From the NCBI RefSeq assembly GCF_004342175.1, contig NZ_SMAO01000006.1, positions 62,001 to 126,000 of the forward strand: a stretch of DNA of 64,000 nucleotides, in the 5' to 3' direction. Shown here in pieces: positions 24,001-33,764 of this stretch. The position numbers were made by a program, and so were the translations under genes. This DNA is from Thiobaca trueperi (GTDB taxonomy: Bacteria; Pseudomonadota; Gammaproteobacteria; Chromatiales; Chromatiaceae). Numbering within the stretch: the first letter of the stretch is position 1; every line of letters begins with the position of its first letter. Below the pieces are notes generated by a model, which worked only from the letters and a program-made list of their open reading frames with translations, ran no database searches and had not been told where the DNA came from.

Positions 24001-26572
24001 ATCCCGCCGCCGGACCCTGGGAGTTCACTGCCGAATAGGCAGCTCAGAAATCGCGCTCGACACCAGCCGCATCGCCCGCCGTGTTCACTGCCGAATAGGC
24101 AGCTCAGAAATGGTTCGGCGTCGGCAAAAAGGGCTCTCGCGCGTTCACTGCCGAATAGGCAGCTCAGAAATGATGCGGTTTGAGCGCGGCGATCAGCGGG
24201 GCGTTCACTGCCGAATAGGCAGCTCAGAAAGAGGGCTGGATGGGTGCGCCCGGCAACGGGCGGTTCACTGCCGAATAGGCAGCTCAGAAAATTGACCCGG
24301 ACCACATGATGCACTTCGTCGAGTTCACTGCCGAATAGGCAGCTCAGAAATTATGGTCGGCGAACACCCGGCTCGTTTCTGCGTTCACTGCCGAATAGGC
24401 AGCTCAGAAATGTTGGGCGCGGGGATCGGGCAATACAGAGCGGTTCACTGCCGAATAGGCAGCTCAGAAACTGGGCGTTGGATGGATCAATCTGGTTTCA
24501 GGAGTTCACTGCCGAATAGGCAGCTCAGAAACTGGCGGACGGATTTCGGGCGGGCTCCTGGTCGTTCACTGCCGAATAGGCAGCTCAGAAATGATCGAGC
24601 CCGACGATGCGCAGCTTGATCACGTTCACTGCCGAATAGGCAGCTCAGAAAGACCAAGGGCATCGGGTCAGCGCGAGCAAGGGCGTTCACTGCCGAATAG
24701 GCAGCTCAGAAAAGCGGACAGCACCAGGGCGCCCTGCTCGTCGAGTTCACTGCCGAATAGGCAGCTCAGAAAGATCCGCTGTGGTACGAGCGGGCGCGGC
24801 AGGTGTTCACTGCCGAATAGGCAGCTCAGAAACTGCATCGGCACAATCAGCCGGGTCCATTTCGGTTCACTGCCGAATAGGCAGCTCAGAAAGCTTCTGC
24901 CGGCATGCGCAGATCATCAATCACGTTCACTGCCGAATAGGCAGCTCAGAAAAGACGCGATTGACGCCAGCGCGCCGCGCCGTCGTTCACTGCCGAATAG
25001 GCAGCTCAGAAATGATCCGGTCAATCCATTCGATGTCGCCCTGCGTTCACTGCCGAATAGGCAGCTCAGAAAGTGCGCGGATCGGGCGCATAGGAATCGA
25101 GCACGTTCACTGCCGAATAGGCAGCTCAGAAAATGCCGATGCTGATGGTACGCCGGCCCCGTTCGTTCACTGCCGAATAGGCAGCTCAGAAAATCGCCAG
25201 GGCGATAAACGGATCGCTTTTCCCGTTCACTGCCGAATAGGCAGCTCAGAAATTCAGCCCGCGCGCCCGCAATCCGTCATCCAGGTTCACTGCCGAATAG
25301 GCAGCTCAGAAACTAGCGCTTGAAGCTGCAATGGATGGGCAGTTGTTCACTGCCGAATAGGCAGCTCAGAAAAGGAAGCACTCGATGTTTTTCGGGTCGC
25401 GCAAGTTCACTGCCGAATAGGCAGCTCAGAAAAGCCGCCTTGCGCACGGCCCAGCGCAGCGCCTGTTCACTGCCGAATAGGCAGCTCAGAAATTTTGGAT
25501 GGCCGCCAACGTCTCGGCATCGGGGTTCACTGCCGAATAGGCAGCTCAGAAAGGCTGGCCGGGGCGGGGATTGCAGAGCATCAGGTTCACTGCCGAATAG
25601 GCAGCTCAGAAAACCTGCACCCCAGCCGCCCGCGCCCACTCCGCGTTCACTGCCGAATAGGCAGCTCAGAAATGCTATCGCACGATGGTGCGGGTGCTGA
25701 TGTCGTTCACTGCCGAATAGGCAGCTCAGAAAGTTCGCGGAGAGCCGCGTCTGCGCTGACGAACGTTCACTGCCGAATAGGCAGCTCAGAAAATGTTCGC
25801 GCACGCTGGATAAACGCCTTTTCGGTTCACTGCCGAATAGGCAGCTCAGAAAATCTGGCGTGGCTCGACGAACAGGGCGCCCTGGTTCACTGCCGAATAG
25901 GCAGCTCAGAAATTGAGCTGGACGTCCCCGCTCAGTCCCGATTCGTTCACTGCCGAATAGGCAGCTCAGAAAGATGGCCGACGCCGAGGCGACCAGCACA
26001 TCGTGTTCACTGCCGAATAGGCAGCTCAGAAATGACGGACGAGATGCTGGAAGCCGCCAAGGATGTTCACTGCCGAATAGGCAGCTCAGAAAGAGTTGAG
26101 CGAGGAACTGATCGCGGCTTATGAGTTCACTGCCGAATAGGCAGCTCAGAAAGACCAGCAGAGCCGATTATTTCGCTCGCGTCGGTTCACTGCCGAATAG
26201 GCAGCTCAGAAAGTCGTGAGCCAATCACTCATGATCGCCTCCCTGTTCACTGCCGAATAGGCAGCTCAGAAAGCATCGTACCAGGCGCAATGGGTCGCGG
26301 CGGTGTTCACTGCCGAATAGGCAGCTCAGAAAGCATCGGCGCAGAACAGTCGCCGCGCTATGCGGTTCACTGCCGAATAGGCAGCTCAGAAAGTTAAGCG
26401 GGCTGGGCCGCACCATTGCGCCTGGTTCACTGCCGAATAGGCAGCTCAGAAATGATTCAGCAACCGGACGCGCCACCCGCGTTCGTTCACTGCCGAATAG
26501 GCAGCTCAGAAAATTTCGGACGACCGGGTCGAGCGGCTGGATTTGTTCACTGCCGAATAGGCAGATCAGAAA
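21083..26572 (+). CRISPR. Type I-F CRISPR array, 92 repeats and 91 spacers
   Basis: The 28-base repeat begins GTTCACTGCCGAATAGGC and ends AGCTCAGAAA, with the I-F hairpin CTGCC-GAATA-GGCAG. It recurs every 60 bases from 21083 to the last copy at 26545. By counting starts there are 92 repeats. Spacers are 32 bases except spacer 17 (31) and spacers 35, 57 and 60 (33). Repeat variants: repeat 20 at 22222 (G11 to A), repeat 49 at 23963 (C22 to T) and the terminal repeat at 26545 (C21 to A). Spacers 47 and 54 are identical. Transcription is rightward, from the leader next to cas6f. Confidence 0.98.
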
Positions 26573-26689
26573 GGGATGGCATCCACGCGCTCATCGAAGT
26601 GATGCCGACACGAACGATGATCTCGCCAAGTCGATCAGCCCAGTGATGCTGTATCAGACCCTGTTGAACTGGCTGCCGACGGCATGACC

Positions 26690-27256
26690 TCAGCGTTTGG
26701 CGAGCACCTCCAGCAGCCGCGTTGCCTCTTTGCCGATGTCGCTGGCGGGATCCAGGTCGCGGGCCTTTTCCAGTGCGGATCTGGCCTCGTCCGGATTCCC
26801 CGACTGGAGATTGATGAAACCGAGCGTCAGCCAGGGGCGTTGCAGCGCCGGCCCCTTGGCGACGGCGTTCTTCAAGCTCGCGATGGCCCCGGCGTTATCG
26901 CCGCTGTAATGCAGCGCCAGTCCCAGATTGTTGTGCACCTCGGCGTCGTCGGGGTTCAGCTCGATCAGTCGCCGATAGATCTGCGCCGCTTCGGCGTAAC
27001 GCTGCTGCTGAAAGAGATCATCGGCGCGCTGGTGCAGCAGTTCCGGATTGGTTTCGACGATGGTGTCCGGGATGACGCTGGTATCGATGGGGGAGGGCGC
27101 GCGCTGGGGCGCTGCGCCCTGGCTGACGCTCGGGGCCGTCACAGGCTGCGCCGGATGACGCAGATAATAATCGCGGGTCAGCGCAAAGACGGTGAAGCCG
27201 TAGAAAAACAGAAAGGCGGCAAGCGCGAGCCAGTGCAGCAGTGAGAGTCGGGGCAT
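26690..27256 (-). CDS. Membrane-anchored tetratricopeptide repeat protein
   Basis: The 188-residue product has one N-terminal transmembrane helix (LLHWLALAAFLFFYGFTVFA), a Pro/Ala-rich linker and about three TPR units: ADDLFQQQRYAEAAQIYRRL, AEVHNNLGLALHYSGDNAGA and PWLTLGFINLQSGNPDEARS. TPR arrays bind partner proteins; the topology places them in the periplasm or cytoplasm depending on insertion, which is not certain. It is transcribed divergently from the chemoreceptor gene. The 117 bases between the array and its stop hold the CRISPR trailer and no gene. Confidence 0.8.
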   Translation of the reverse strand: MPRLSLLHWLALAAFLFFYGFTVFALTRDYYLRHPAQPVTAPSVSQGAAPQRAPSPIDTSVIPDTIVETNPELLHQRADDLFQQQRYAEAAQIYRRLIELNPDDAEVHNNLGLALHYSGDNAGAIASLKNAVAKGPALQRPWLTLGFINLQSGNPDEARSALEKARDLDPASDIGKEATRLLEVLAKR

Positions 27257-27387
27257 GATGAAAGCGAATCGATGGATGGGAGACAGGTCGGGCGATCCTA
27301 GAAATCCAATCCGCTCCTGTCAAACCTTGACGCCGGGCCGCGATTTGGGTTGACTGGGTCATGAACACATCTGAAGGCTGAACTCCC

Positions 27388-29463
27388 ATGCGCTCGTTCT
27401 GGCATCGCTCGTCGCTCCGTTGGCGTCTGTTCGTTTCGTTCGGTGTGCTGCTGGCCGGAACCATGCTTGTCTCACTCTCGCTGCAATCGGGTTTTTACTC
27501 CCAAAGCCGGGTAGAGGATCTGTTGCAGCAGGAGTTGCCCACCCAACTGGAGCGTCTGCGCGCGGAGATCGCCCTGCGTCTGGCGCCGAGCATTCAGGCA
27601 TCGCGCAGCCTGGCCGCCAGCCCCTTCATCGAACGCTGGATCCAGGCCGGGATGCCGGAAGCGGATCTGCCGCTGATCGAGGCCGAAATGTCCAGGGTGC
27701 ATGCCCTGTTGAATGCCGGCAGCGTCTTTCTGGCCGCGAGCGACGGACAGCGGATGGTTTATCACCATTACCTGGACGGCGTTCTGAAGCATCGTTTGAT
27801 GGACCGCGACCATGCGGATGACGCCTGGTATTTCAATTATCTGGCGACCGGTGCGCCCTATGAACTGAATCTGGATACCGATAGTTTCAGCGACGCGCTG
27901 CAAGTCTATGTGAACTACAGCAGCCCGATACGCAACGCGGCGGGTACGCCCTTCAGCGTCGCCGGGGTCGGACTGGACATGCGTTATCTGGCCGAGATGA
28001 TCGGCGCCTACCGTCTGGGCGACACCGGGCGGGCGTCGCTGGCGAATCGGGAGGGGCTGCTTGAGGTGCGCGGCGGGGAGGTGCTGATTCAGGATCTGGG
28101 CGCCACGCCCGAATTACGCGCGCTCCTGGATCGCGACCAGGTGCGCGTGGGCGAGATCCGGCATGCCGGTCAGGATCTCCTGGTCGGTGTGATCTGGATC
28201 GCCGATTTGCAGCGTTATCTGGTGGTGGAGGTGCCGCGTGCGGAGTTTCTGGATCCCATCGCGCGGCAGCTTGGTCAGTCGCTCCTGATTGGCGTCCTGC
28301 TGCTGGCGCTGAGTCTGCTGCTGCTCTATCCGCTGACGGTTTCGCTGAGTCGTCCGCTCGTGCGCTTTCAGCAGCAGCTCAAACACATCACCCAGACCCT
28401 GGATCTGTCGCAGCGTCTGCACACCAACGATCAGTCCGAACTGGGCGATCTGGCGCAACAGACCAATCGTCTGCTGGAGCGTTTGTCAAGCACCATCCAG
28501 GAGATTGTCAGCGGTTCCGAACGGCTCGCCGAATCGGCCAGCCGTCTGGCGCAGACCGCCGGTCTGGTCAGTCGCCGCCAGCTTCTGTCTCCGTCGTCCA
28601 ACTACTCGATGGCGGCGGCGGTGGAGCAGATGTCGGCTGCCGTGGTCGAGATCACGACGACCATGGAGGAGCTTTCGGGCGCGTCCAGTCAGATTGCCGA
28701 GCATTCCCAGTCGGTGGCGGATGCGGCCAGTCTGACGCTGAATCATGGTCAAAAGGGTGAAGCGGCCATGCAGCAGCTTCTACAGGGCATGGCCGAGATT
28801 CATCGGGATACGGCGCAGAATCTCCAGGACATCTCTGAATTGAGCGCCAGATCCCAGCAGATCGGCAAGGTGATGGATTTCATCCAAACCCTCGCCGATC
28901 AGACCAGACTGATCGCCTTCAATGCCGCGCTGGAGGCTGCCAGCGCCGGTGAATTCGGGCGGCGATTTTCGGTGGTCGCCGACGAGATCCGGCGTCTGGC
29001 CGACAGCGTCACGACCTCCGCCCGTGAAATCGAGGACCGCATTCAGGATATTCAGGAGACCGTCGGGCGTCTGGTGACGACCTCCGAGAAGGGGGCAAAC
29101 GCGATTCAGGCGAGCATGCAGGTCAGTTCGCTGACGGCTGATGATCTGCATGCGCTGGTGGGTGCCGCCAGCCAGACCAGCACCGCCGCCCGGCAGATTT
29201 CGCTCTCGACCCGCCAGCAGCAGACGGCCAGCGGTCAGGTGGTGGCCGCGCTGCGCGATATTTCCCAGGCCAGCGCCCAAAACGCCCGGTCGGTGCGCGA
29301 GATTACTGACATCAGCGAGGAAATGATCGATCTGTCCGACTCGCTGAACGCGCTGACCCAGGAGTTTCGGGCGCAGGAGCGGCCTGGATCACCCGGCATG
29401 ACGGATCATGGCCCGGATGCCGGTGCCGACACCCCTGACCCCTCGATCGGGCAGGCCAGTTGA
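27388..29463 (+). CDS. Methyl-accepting chemotaxis protein, Cache-type sensor
   Basis: The 691-residue receptor has a first transmembrane helix at about residues 10-30, a periplasmic dCache-like sensor (DDAWYFNYLATGAPYELNLD, VYVNYSSPIRNAAGTP), a second helix near 295-318, a HAMP domain with LDLSQRLHTNDQSELGDLAQ, and a cytoplasmic signalling domain. The hairpin tip DQTRLIAFNAALEAASAGE, near residue 506, contacts CheA and CheW. No CheW-binding pentapeptide tail is seen. The ligand is unknown; related Cache domains sense amino acids or organic acids. No che operon is adjacent, though a CheB-CheR fusion gene lies at 57.4 kb. Confidence 0.9.
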   Translation: MRSFWHRSSLRWRLFVSFGVLLAGTMLVSLSLQSGFYSQSRVEDLLQQELPTQLERLRAEIALRLAPSIQASRSLAASPFIERWIQAGMPEADLPLIEAEMSRVHALLNAGSVFLAASDGQRMVYHHYLDGVLKHRLMDRDHADDAWYFNYLATGAPYELNLDTDSFSDALQVYVNYSSPIRNAAGTPFSVAGVGLDMRYLAEMIGAYRLGDTGRASLANREGLLEVRGGEVLIQDLGATPELRALLDRDQVRVGEIRHAGQDLLVGVIWIADLQRYLVVEVPRAEFLDPIARQLGQSLLIGVLLLALSLLLLYPLTVSLSRPLVRFQQQLKHITQTLDLSQRLHTNDQSELGDLAQQTNRLLERLSSTIQEIVSGSERLAESASRLAQTAGLVSRRQLLSPSSNYSMAAAVEQMSAAVVEITTTMEELSGASSQIAEHSQSVADAASLTLNHGQKGEAAMQQLLQGMAEIHRDTAQNLQDISELSARSQQIGKVMDFIQTLADQTRLIAFNAALEAASAGEFGRRFSVVADEIRRLADSVTTSAREIEDRIQDIQETVGRLVTTSEKGANAIQASMQVSSLTADDLHALVGAASQTSTAARQISLSTRQQQTASGQVVAALRDISQASAQNARSVREITDISEEMIDLSDSLNALTQEFRAQERPGSPGMTDHGPDAGADTPDPSIGQAS

Positions 29464-29523
29464 CGACCCGATCAGCGGCGCCTACATTCGTGCTCGACAC
29501 CCCCACCATCGGAGCATTCCGCA

Positions 29524-29988
29524 ATGCTGCAATCAGGCGATCCGGCCCCGCTTTTTTCGCTCCCCAATGCGGACATGGAGCGGGTCAGTCTTGCGGATCT
29601 GATTGGCCGCCGTCATGCGGTCATCTATTTCTATCCCAAGGACGATACCCCTGGCTGCACCCTGGAGGCGCTGGAGTTCACGGATCTGCAGGGTGAGTTC
29701 GACGCCGCTGAGACCGAGGTCATCGGTATCAGCCGCGATACCTGCATCAGCCACGGCGCCTTCCGTGACAAATACGGTCTGACCATGCATCTGCTGGCGG
29801 ATATCGATGGTGAGGCGTGCGAGGCCTATCGGGTCTGGCGTGAAAAAGAGGCCCACGGCGAAAAGCGCATGGGGATGGTGCGCGCCACCTTCATCATCGA
29901 TAAAGAGGGCGTGATCCGTCACGCGCTCTATGATGTCAAACCCAAAGGTCACGCGACCCAGGTTCTGGATCTGGTGCGGGCCTTGTAG
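29524..29988 (+). CDS. bcp: Peroxiredoxin, Bcp/PrxQ family
   Basis: The 154-residue thiol peroxidase reduces H2O2 and organic peroxides. The active-site motif YPKDDTPGCTLEALEF places the peroxidatic cysteine at residue 45. The residue five positions later, which is the resolving cysteine in E. coli Bcp, is Leu50 here, so this is the PrxQ form without that disulphide. Other cysteines (Cys74 in SRDTCISHG and one in GEACEAY) might resolve instead. It is cytoplasmic, with no signal peptide, and lies 60 bases after the chemoreceptor gene. Confidence 0.9.
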   Translation: MLQSGDPAPLFSLPNADMERVSLADLIGRRHAVIYFYPKDDTPGCTLEALEFTDLQGEFDAAETEVIGISRDTCISHGAFRDKYGLTMHLLADIDGEACEAYRVWREKEAHGEKRMGMVRATFIIDKEGVIRHALYDVKPKGHATQVLDLVRAL

Positions 29989-30108
29989 TGCGGCGGCGGC
30001 AGGCCGCGAAACGGCGCGCCGCTCTCCTTCACGAATCCGTCACTTGTGACCCGCGCGTTCGACTCCCCATAATGGCGGCCCAAATTCTTTACGTAAGGAT
30101 GATCCGCC

Positions 30109-30969
30109 ATGCTCGACCCCAATCTCTGGTTCTCCGAAGTCGTCGCAAGTGACGGCAGCGCCTTTTCGCTGAAAATCCGCGAAAGGCTCCATGCGGAGCA
30201 GACGCCTTTTCAGTTCATCGAGCTCTATGCCACTGAGGGTTTCGGCAATCTCATGGTGATCGATGGCTGCACCATGCTTTCGACCCGCGATAACTTTCTC
30301 TATCACGAAATGATGTCGCATCCGGCGCTCTTTACCCACGCCGCGCCGCGTCGGGTCTGCATCATCGGCGGCGGCGATTGCGGCACCCTGCGCGAGGTGC
30401 TCAAGCATCCCGGCGTCGAGTCTGCGGTGCAGATCGATATCGACGAGCGCGTCACCCGGCTCGCCGAGCAGTATTTCCCCGAACTCACTGCCTCCAACGA
30501 CGATCCGCGTGCGCAACTGCTGTTTGAGGACGGTGTGCGCTGGATCCAGGAGACCGCTCCCGGCACGCTGGATCTCATCATCGTTGACAGCACTGACCCG
30601 GTGGGACCGGCGGTCGGGCTCTTCACCAGCGCCTTCTATGCCGACTGCTGGCGTGCGCTGGGGGACGGCGGAATCCTGATCCAGCAGAGCGAATCGCCCC
30701 TCTATCACATGCAGATTCTGCGTGAGATGCACGAAGCCATGCGTTGCGCTGATTTCACCGATACCCGCACGCTCTGCTTTCCGCAGCCCATCTATCCGTC
30801 CGGCTGGTGGAGCGCAACCATGGCCGGCAAAGGCGTGGCGCTTGCGGATTTCCGGGCCGGTGACGCCGAGTGCAAACCCTTCGAGACTCAGTATTACAAC
30901 GCCGGAATCCACCGTGCCGCCCTGGCGCAGCCCGAGTTCGTCCGGCGCGGTCTGGCGGTGGAAAACTGA
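30109..30969 (+). CDS. speE: Spermidine synthase (polyamine aminopropyltransferase)
   Basis: The 286-residue enzyme transfers the aminopropyl group from decarboxylated SAM to putrescine. Family motifs are LWFSEVVASDG, FLYHEMMSHPALF, the dcSAM site VCIIGGGDCGTLREVLKH, the acidic QIDIDERV and the catalytic loop IIVDSTDPVGPA. AAGGAT precedes the ATG by about 8 bases. The gene stands alone; a terminator region follows and ends the convergent amtB transcript too. Confidence 0.94.
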   Translation: MLDPNLWFSEVVASDGSAFSLKIRERLHAEQTPFQFIELYATEGFGNLMVIDGCTMLSTRDNFLYHEMMSHPALFTHAAPRRVCIIGGGDCGTLREVLKHPGVESAVQIDIDERVTRLAEQYFPELTASNDDPRAQLLFEDGVRWIQETAPGTLDLIIVDSTDPVGPAVGLFTSAFYADCWRALGDGGILIQQSESPLYHMQILREMHEAMRCADFTDTRTLCFPQPIYPSGWWSATMAGKGVALADFRAGDAECKPFETQYYNAGIHRAALAQPEFVRRGLAVEN

Positions 30970-31011
30970 ATTCATTTGCATGGCGCCTGGGACGGCGCGG
31001 ATTGGCGGGGC

Positions 31012-31072
31012 AAAAAAAAAGCGGACCCGGTGAGGGGTCCGCTCAAAAATAACGATCAGGAAACCCTGATCG
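31012..31072. terminator. Tandem hairpin terminators between speE and amtB
   Basis: Two stem-loops lie back to back: 31021-31042 (GCGGACCC/GGGTCCGC, 8 base pairs) and 31053-31072 (CGATCAGG/CCTGATCG, 8 base pairs). A run of nine A on the + strand at 31012-31020 gives the U-tract for minus-strand transcripts leaving amtB, and CAAAAATAA between the hairpins serves the first one met. The region therefore terminates amtB and probably also speE. Confidence 0.8.
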
Positions 31073-31085
31073 TGTCAGCGGGTGA

Positions 31086-32423
31086 TCAGATGATGTAGCC
31101 GCGTTCGTCGTGCTGCGAGAGGTCGAGACCTTCGGTCTCCTGCTCTTCGGTCACACGCAGACCGATGGTCATATCGACCAGCTTGAGGATGATGAAGCTC
31201 ATCACGCCGGTGTAGACGATCGTGACCAGCACGCCCTTGGTCTGCACCCAGAACTGGCCGGGGATGGTCATGCCTTCAGCCAGACCGGCGCCGCCCAGGC
31301 TGGCAGCAGCGAAGATGCCGGTCAGCAGTGCGCCGACGATGCCGCCCACCGCATGGACGCCGAAGACATCCAGCGAGTCGTCATAACGCAAGGCGCGCTT
31401 GAGCTTGGTCGAAGCAAGGAAGCAGATGATGCCCGAGGCCGCGCCGATCGCCAGCGCACCGAGCGGACCGGCGGTTCCGGAGGCCGGGGTGATGGCGACC
31501 AGACCGGCCACAGCGCCCGAGGCGATGCCCAGCACGCTCGGTTTGCCGTGCGTCAGCCATTCCGAGAACATCCAGGCCAGCGCCGCCGTAGCGGTCGCGA
31601 TCTGCGTCACCAGCATCGCCATACCCGCGCTCTCGTTGGCCGCGACGGCGCTACCGGCGTTGAAACCGAACCAGCCGACCCACAGCATGGAGGCGCCGAT
31701 GACGGTATAGCCCAGGTTGTGCGGCGGCATGGCGGTGGTCGGATAGCCTTTGCGCTTGCCGAGCACCAGCGCCGCGACCAGACCCGCGATACCGGCGTTG
31801 ATATGCACCACGGTGCCGCCAGCGAAGTCGAGCACACCCCAATCCCACATCAGTGCGCCGTCGCCGCTCCAGACCATGTGTGCGATTGGCGCATAGACCA
31901 CCGTGAACCAGATCGCCATGAACCACAGCATGGCCGAGAACTTCATGCGCTCGGCGAAGGCACCGACGATGAGCGCCGGGGTGATGATGGCAAAGGTCAT
32001 CTGGAAGGTGGCGAAGACCGTTTCGGGGATCGCCGCCGTCAGGCTCTCGCGGGTCACGCCGCCGAACAGAACCTTGTCGAGTCCGCCGATGAAGGAGTTG
32101 AGATTGATTGCGCCCTGCTCCATGCCGCTGGTCGAGAAGGCCAGACTGTAGCCATAGAGCACCCACAGCACGCTCATCAGGGCGGTGATGGCGAAACACT
32201 GCATCAACACCGACAGTACGTTCTTGGAACGCACCATGCCGCCATAGAACAGCGCCAGACCGGGGATGGTCATGAAGAGCACCAGCGCGGTGGCGGTCAG
32301 CATCCAGGCCGTATCGCCGCTATTCAGGGTCGGTGTCTCTTCGGCCAGCGCCAGGGCGGGCGCCAGCGCCAGCAGCCCGGTCAGGGCCGGGATGGCAAGC
32401 CGTTTGGGATCCAGTTTCATCAT
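31086..32423 (-). CDS. amtB: Ammonium transporter AmtB
   Basis: The 445-residue inner-membrane protein has a cleavable leader (IPALTGLLALAPALALAEE) and eleven hydrophobic helices. The Amt signature DFAGGTVVHINAGIAGL contains the first pore histidine, and VFGVHAVGGIVGALL the second. It forms trimers conducting ammonium and is blocked by GlnK at high nitrogen. It follows glnK by 21 bases on the minus strand, the universal glnK-amtB arrangement. AGGAG precedes the first of two adjacent ATG codons. The C-terminal tail (QETEGLDLSQHDERGYII) is the GlnK-interacting region. Confidence 0.95.
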   Translation of the reverse strand: MMKLDPKRLAIPALTGLLALAPALALAEETPTLNSGDTAWMLTATALVLFMTIPGLALFYGGMVRSKNVLSVLMQCFAITALMSVLWVLYGYSLAFSTSGMEQGAINLNSFIGGLDKVLFGGVTRESLTAAIPETVFATFQMTFAIITPALIVGAFAERMKFSAMLWFMAIWFTVVYAPIAHMVWSGDGALMWDWGVLDFAGGTVVHINAGIAGLVAALVLGKRKGYPTTAMPPHNLGYTVIGASMLWVGWFGFNAGSAVAANESAGMAMLVTQIATATAALAWMFSEWLTHGKPSVLGIASGAVAGLVAITPASGTAGPLGALAIGAASGIICFLASTKLKRALRYDDSLDVFGVHAVGGIVGALLTGIFAAASLGGAGLAEGMTIPGQFWVQTKGVLVTIVYTGVMSFIILKLVDMTIGLRVTEEQETEGLDLSQHDERGYII

Positions 32424-32444
32424 GATGGTCTCCTGGAGCGGCGG

Positions 32445-32831
<387 letters not shown>

Positions 32832-33635
32832 TTAGAAGGTTTTTTTCCAGCCGGCCCAGAAGATGGGATCGGTCTCGTAGACCGAGTCGTTGCCGCCGTT
32901 CTGGTCGTAGTTGAAGCTCACCGTGCCATAGTCGCCGATGGCGCGGCTGACGGTTGCGCCCCAGTTGCCGTAGCTGTCGCCGTTGCTGTTGGTGAAGCTG
33001 TAATAGCCGCCGTGGACATTGAAGGCGAATTCATAGGGCAGGCTGAAATCGAGCGCACCGAAGTAATAGAGGTCGCCGTTGTCGTACAAACCCTCGTCGT
33101 TTTCGCCATAGACGGTGTAGGCCAGGCCGGCGGTCAACCATTTGTAGGTCAGTTTGCCGCCGATTTCGGCGAAGTTGGAATCGCGGCCATCGGGGTAGGC
33201 GTAGTAAATGGCGTTCAGATCCCATTTCAGATCGTCGTTGATCTTGCCGCCGAAGCCGGTGTAGAGATCCAGCTCATAGGTAGGCGAATTCGGATTGCTG
33301 GAGCCGCCGGTATAGCCGATCCAGTTGCCGTTGGCGTCGGTGGCGGGCAGGCCGGTCGCCGGATCGAGCGGAATGATGACTTCCTGGCTGGCGCCTTCGT
33401 TGTTGAGATCGATGTTGGAGGCCCAGGTTCCGGCGTAGAAACCGCTGGCATGCGAGTAATCCAGTCCGCCCTGCACCGCCGGGCCATCCTGAGTCTGAGA
33501 GACGCCACGCCACATGTAATTGCTGACCGCGCCGATATTGGCGCTGAAGGAATGCGGACTCTCGGCGCTGGCGGTCTGGAGCATACCCAGGGTCAGGGCG
33601 CTCAGGGCGAGCGTGGCGATACGTGGTGCTGTCAT
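32832..33635 (-). CDS. TorF-family putative outer-membrane porin (TIGR02001 type)
   Basis: The 267-residue product has a signal peptide (IATLALSALTLGMLQTASA) and a mature part beginning HSFSANIGAVSNYMWRGVSQ, the hallmark of the TorF/TIGR02001 family. Alternating beta-strand sequence and a terminal aromatic residue (IFWAGWKKTF) indicate an outer-membrane barrel. Genes of this family commonly sit upstream of glnK-amtB, as here, suggesting passage of nitrogen compounds across the outer membrane; the solute is unknown. The ATG at 33635 is chosen for the signal peptide and a GAGG about 10 bases upstream. Confidence 0.85.
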   Translation of the reverse strand: MTAPRIATLALSALTLGMLQTASAESPHSFSANIGAVSNYMWRGVSQTQDGPAVQGGLDYSHASGFYAGTWASNIDLNNEGASQEVIIPLDPATGLPATDANGNWIGYTGGSSNPNSPTYELDLYTGFGGKINDDLKWDLNAIYYAYPDGRDSNFAEIGGKLTYKWLTAGLAYTVYGENDEGLYDNGDLYYFGALDFSLPYEFAFNVHGGYYSFTNSNGDSYGNWGATVSRAIGDYGTVSFNYDQNGGNDSVYETDPIFWAGWKKTF

Positions 33636-33747
33636 GGCGTTTATGCCTCTATAGGGATGACTGTCCAGGCTTCGTTGAGTGCGATGCACGCGGAGCCAAC
33701 CGGCGCCTGGAGAATGCCGGTTAACGAGCGCGATGTACGGTGGCTTT

Positions 33748-33764
33748 AAGCAGGCAACATGCCA
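33748..33764 (-). promoter_or_regulatory. Candidate sigma-54 promoter for torF-glnK-amtB
   Basis: On the minus strand TGGCATGTTGCCTGCTT has the invariant GG and GC dinucleotides separated by 10 bases and matches the -24/-12 consensus TGGCAC-N5-TTGC except at two positions. The predicted transcript would start near 33738, about 100 bases before the porin ATG. An inverted repeat TTGGTGCG/CGCACCAA (33838-33845 and 33870-33877) upstream could be an activator site such as NtrC, though its spacing is unusual. The rest of the 33636-34074 gap holds no gene I can support. Confidence 0.5.

Noticed and set aside
20349-26572. Type I-F3 (Tn7-like transposon) CRISPR system, suggested by a displaced atypical repeat
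   Set aside because: cas1, cas2-3 and a separate cas8f and cas5f are all present and no tniQ, tnsA, tnsB or tnsC genes are seen; this is a canonical I-F1 locus.
21230-26646. Long open frames on both strands across the CRISPR array, with repeating peptides such as VHCRIGSSE, SLPNRQLRK and FLSCLFGSE
   Set aside because: The 60-base unit is divisible by three, so the repeat is read in the same frame every time. These are array artefacts, not proteins.
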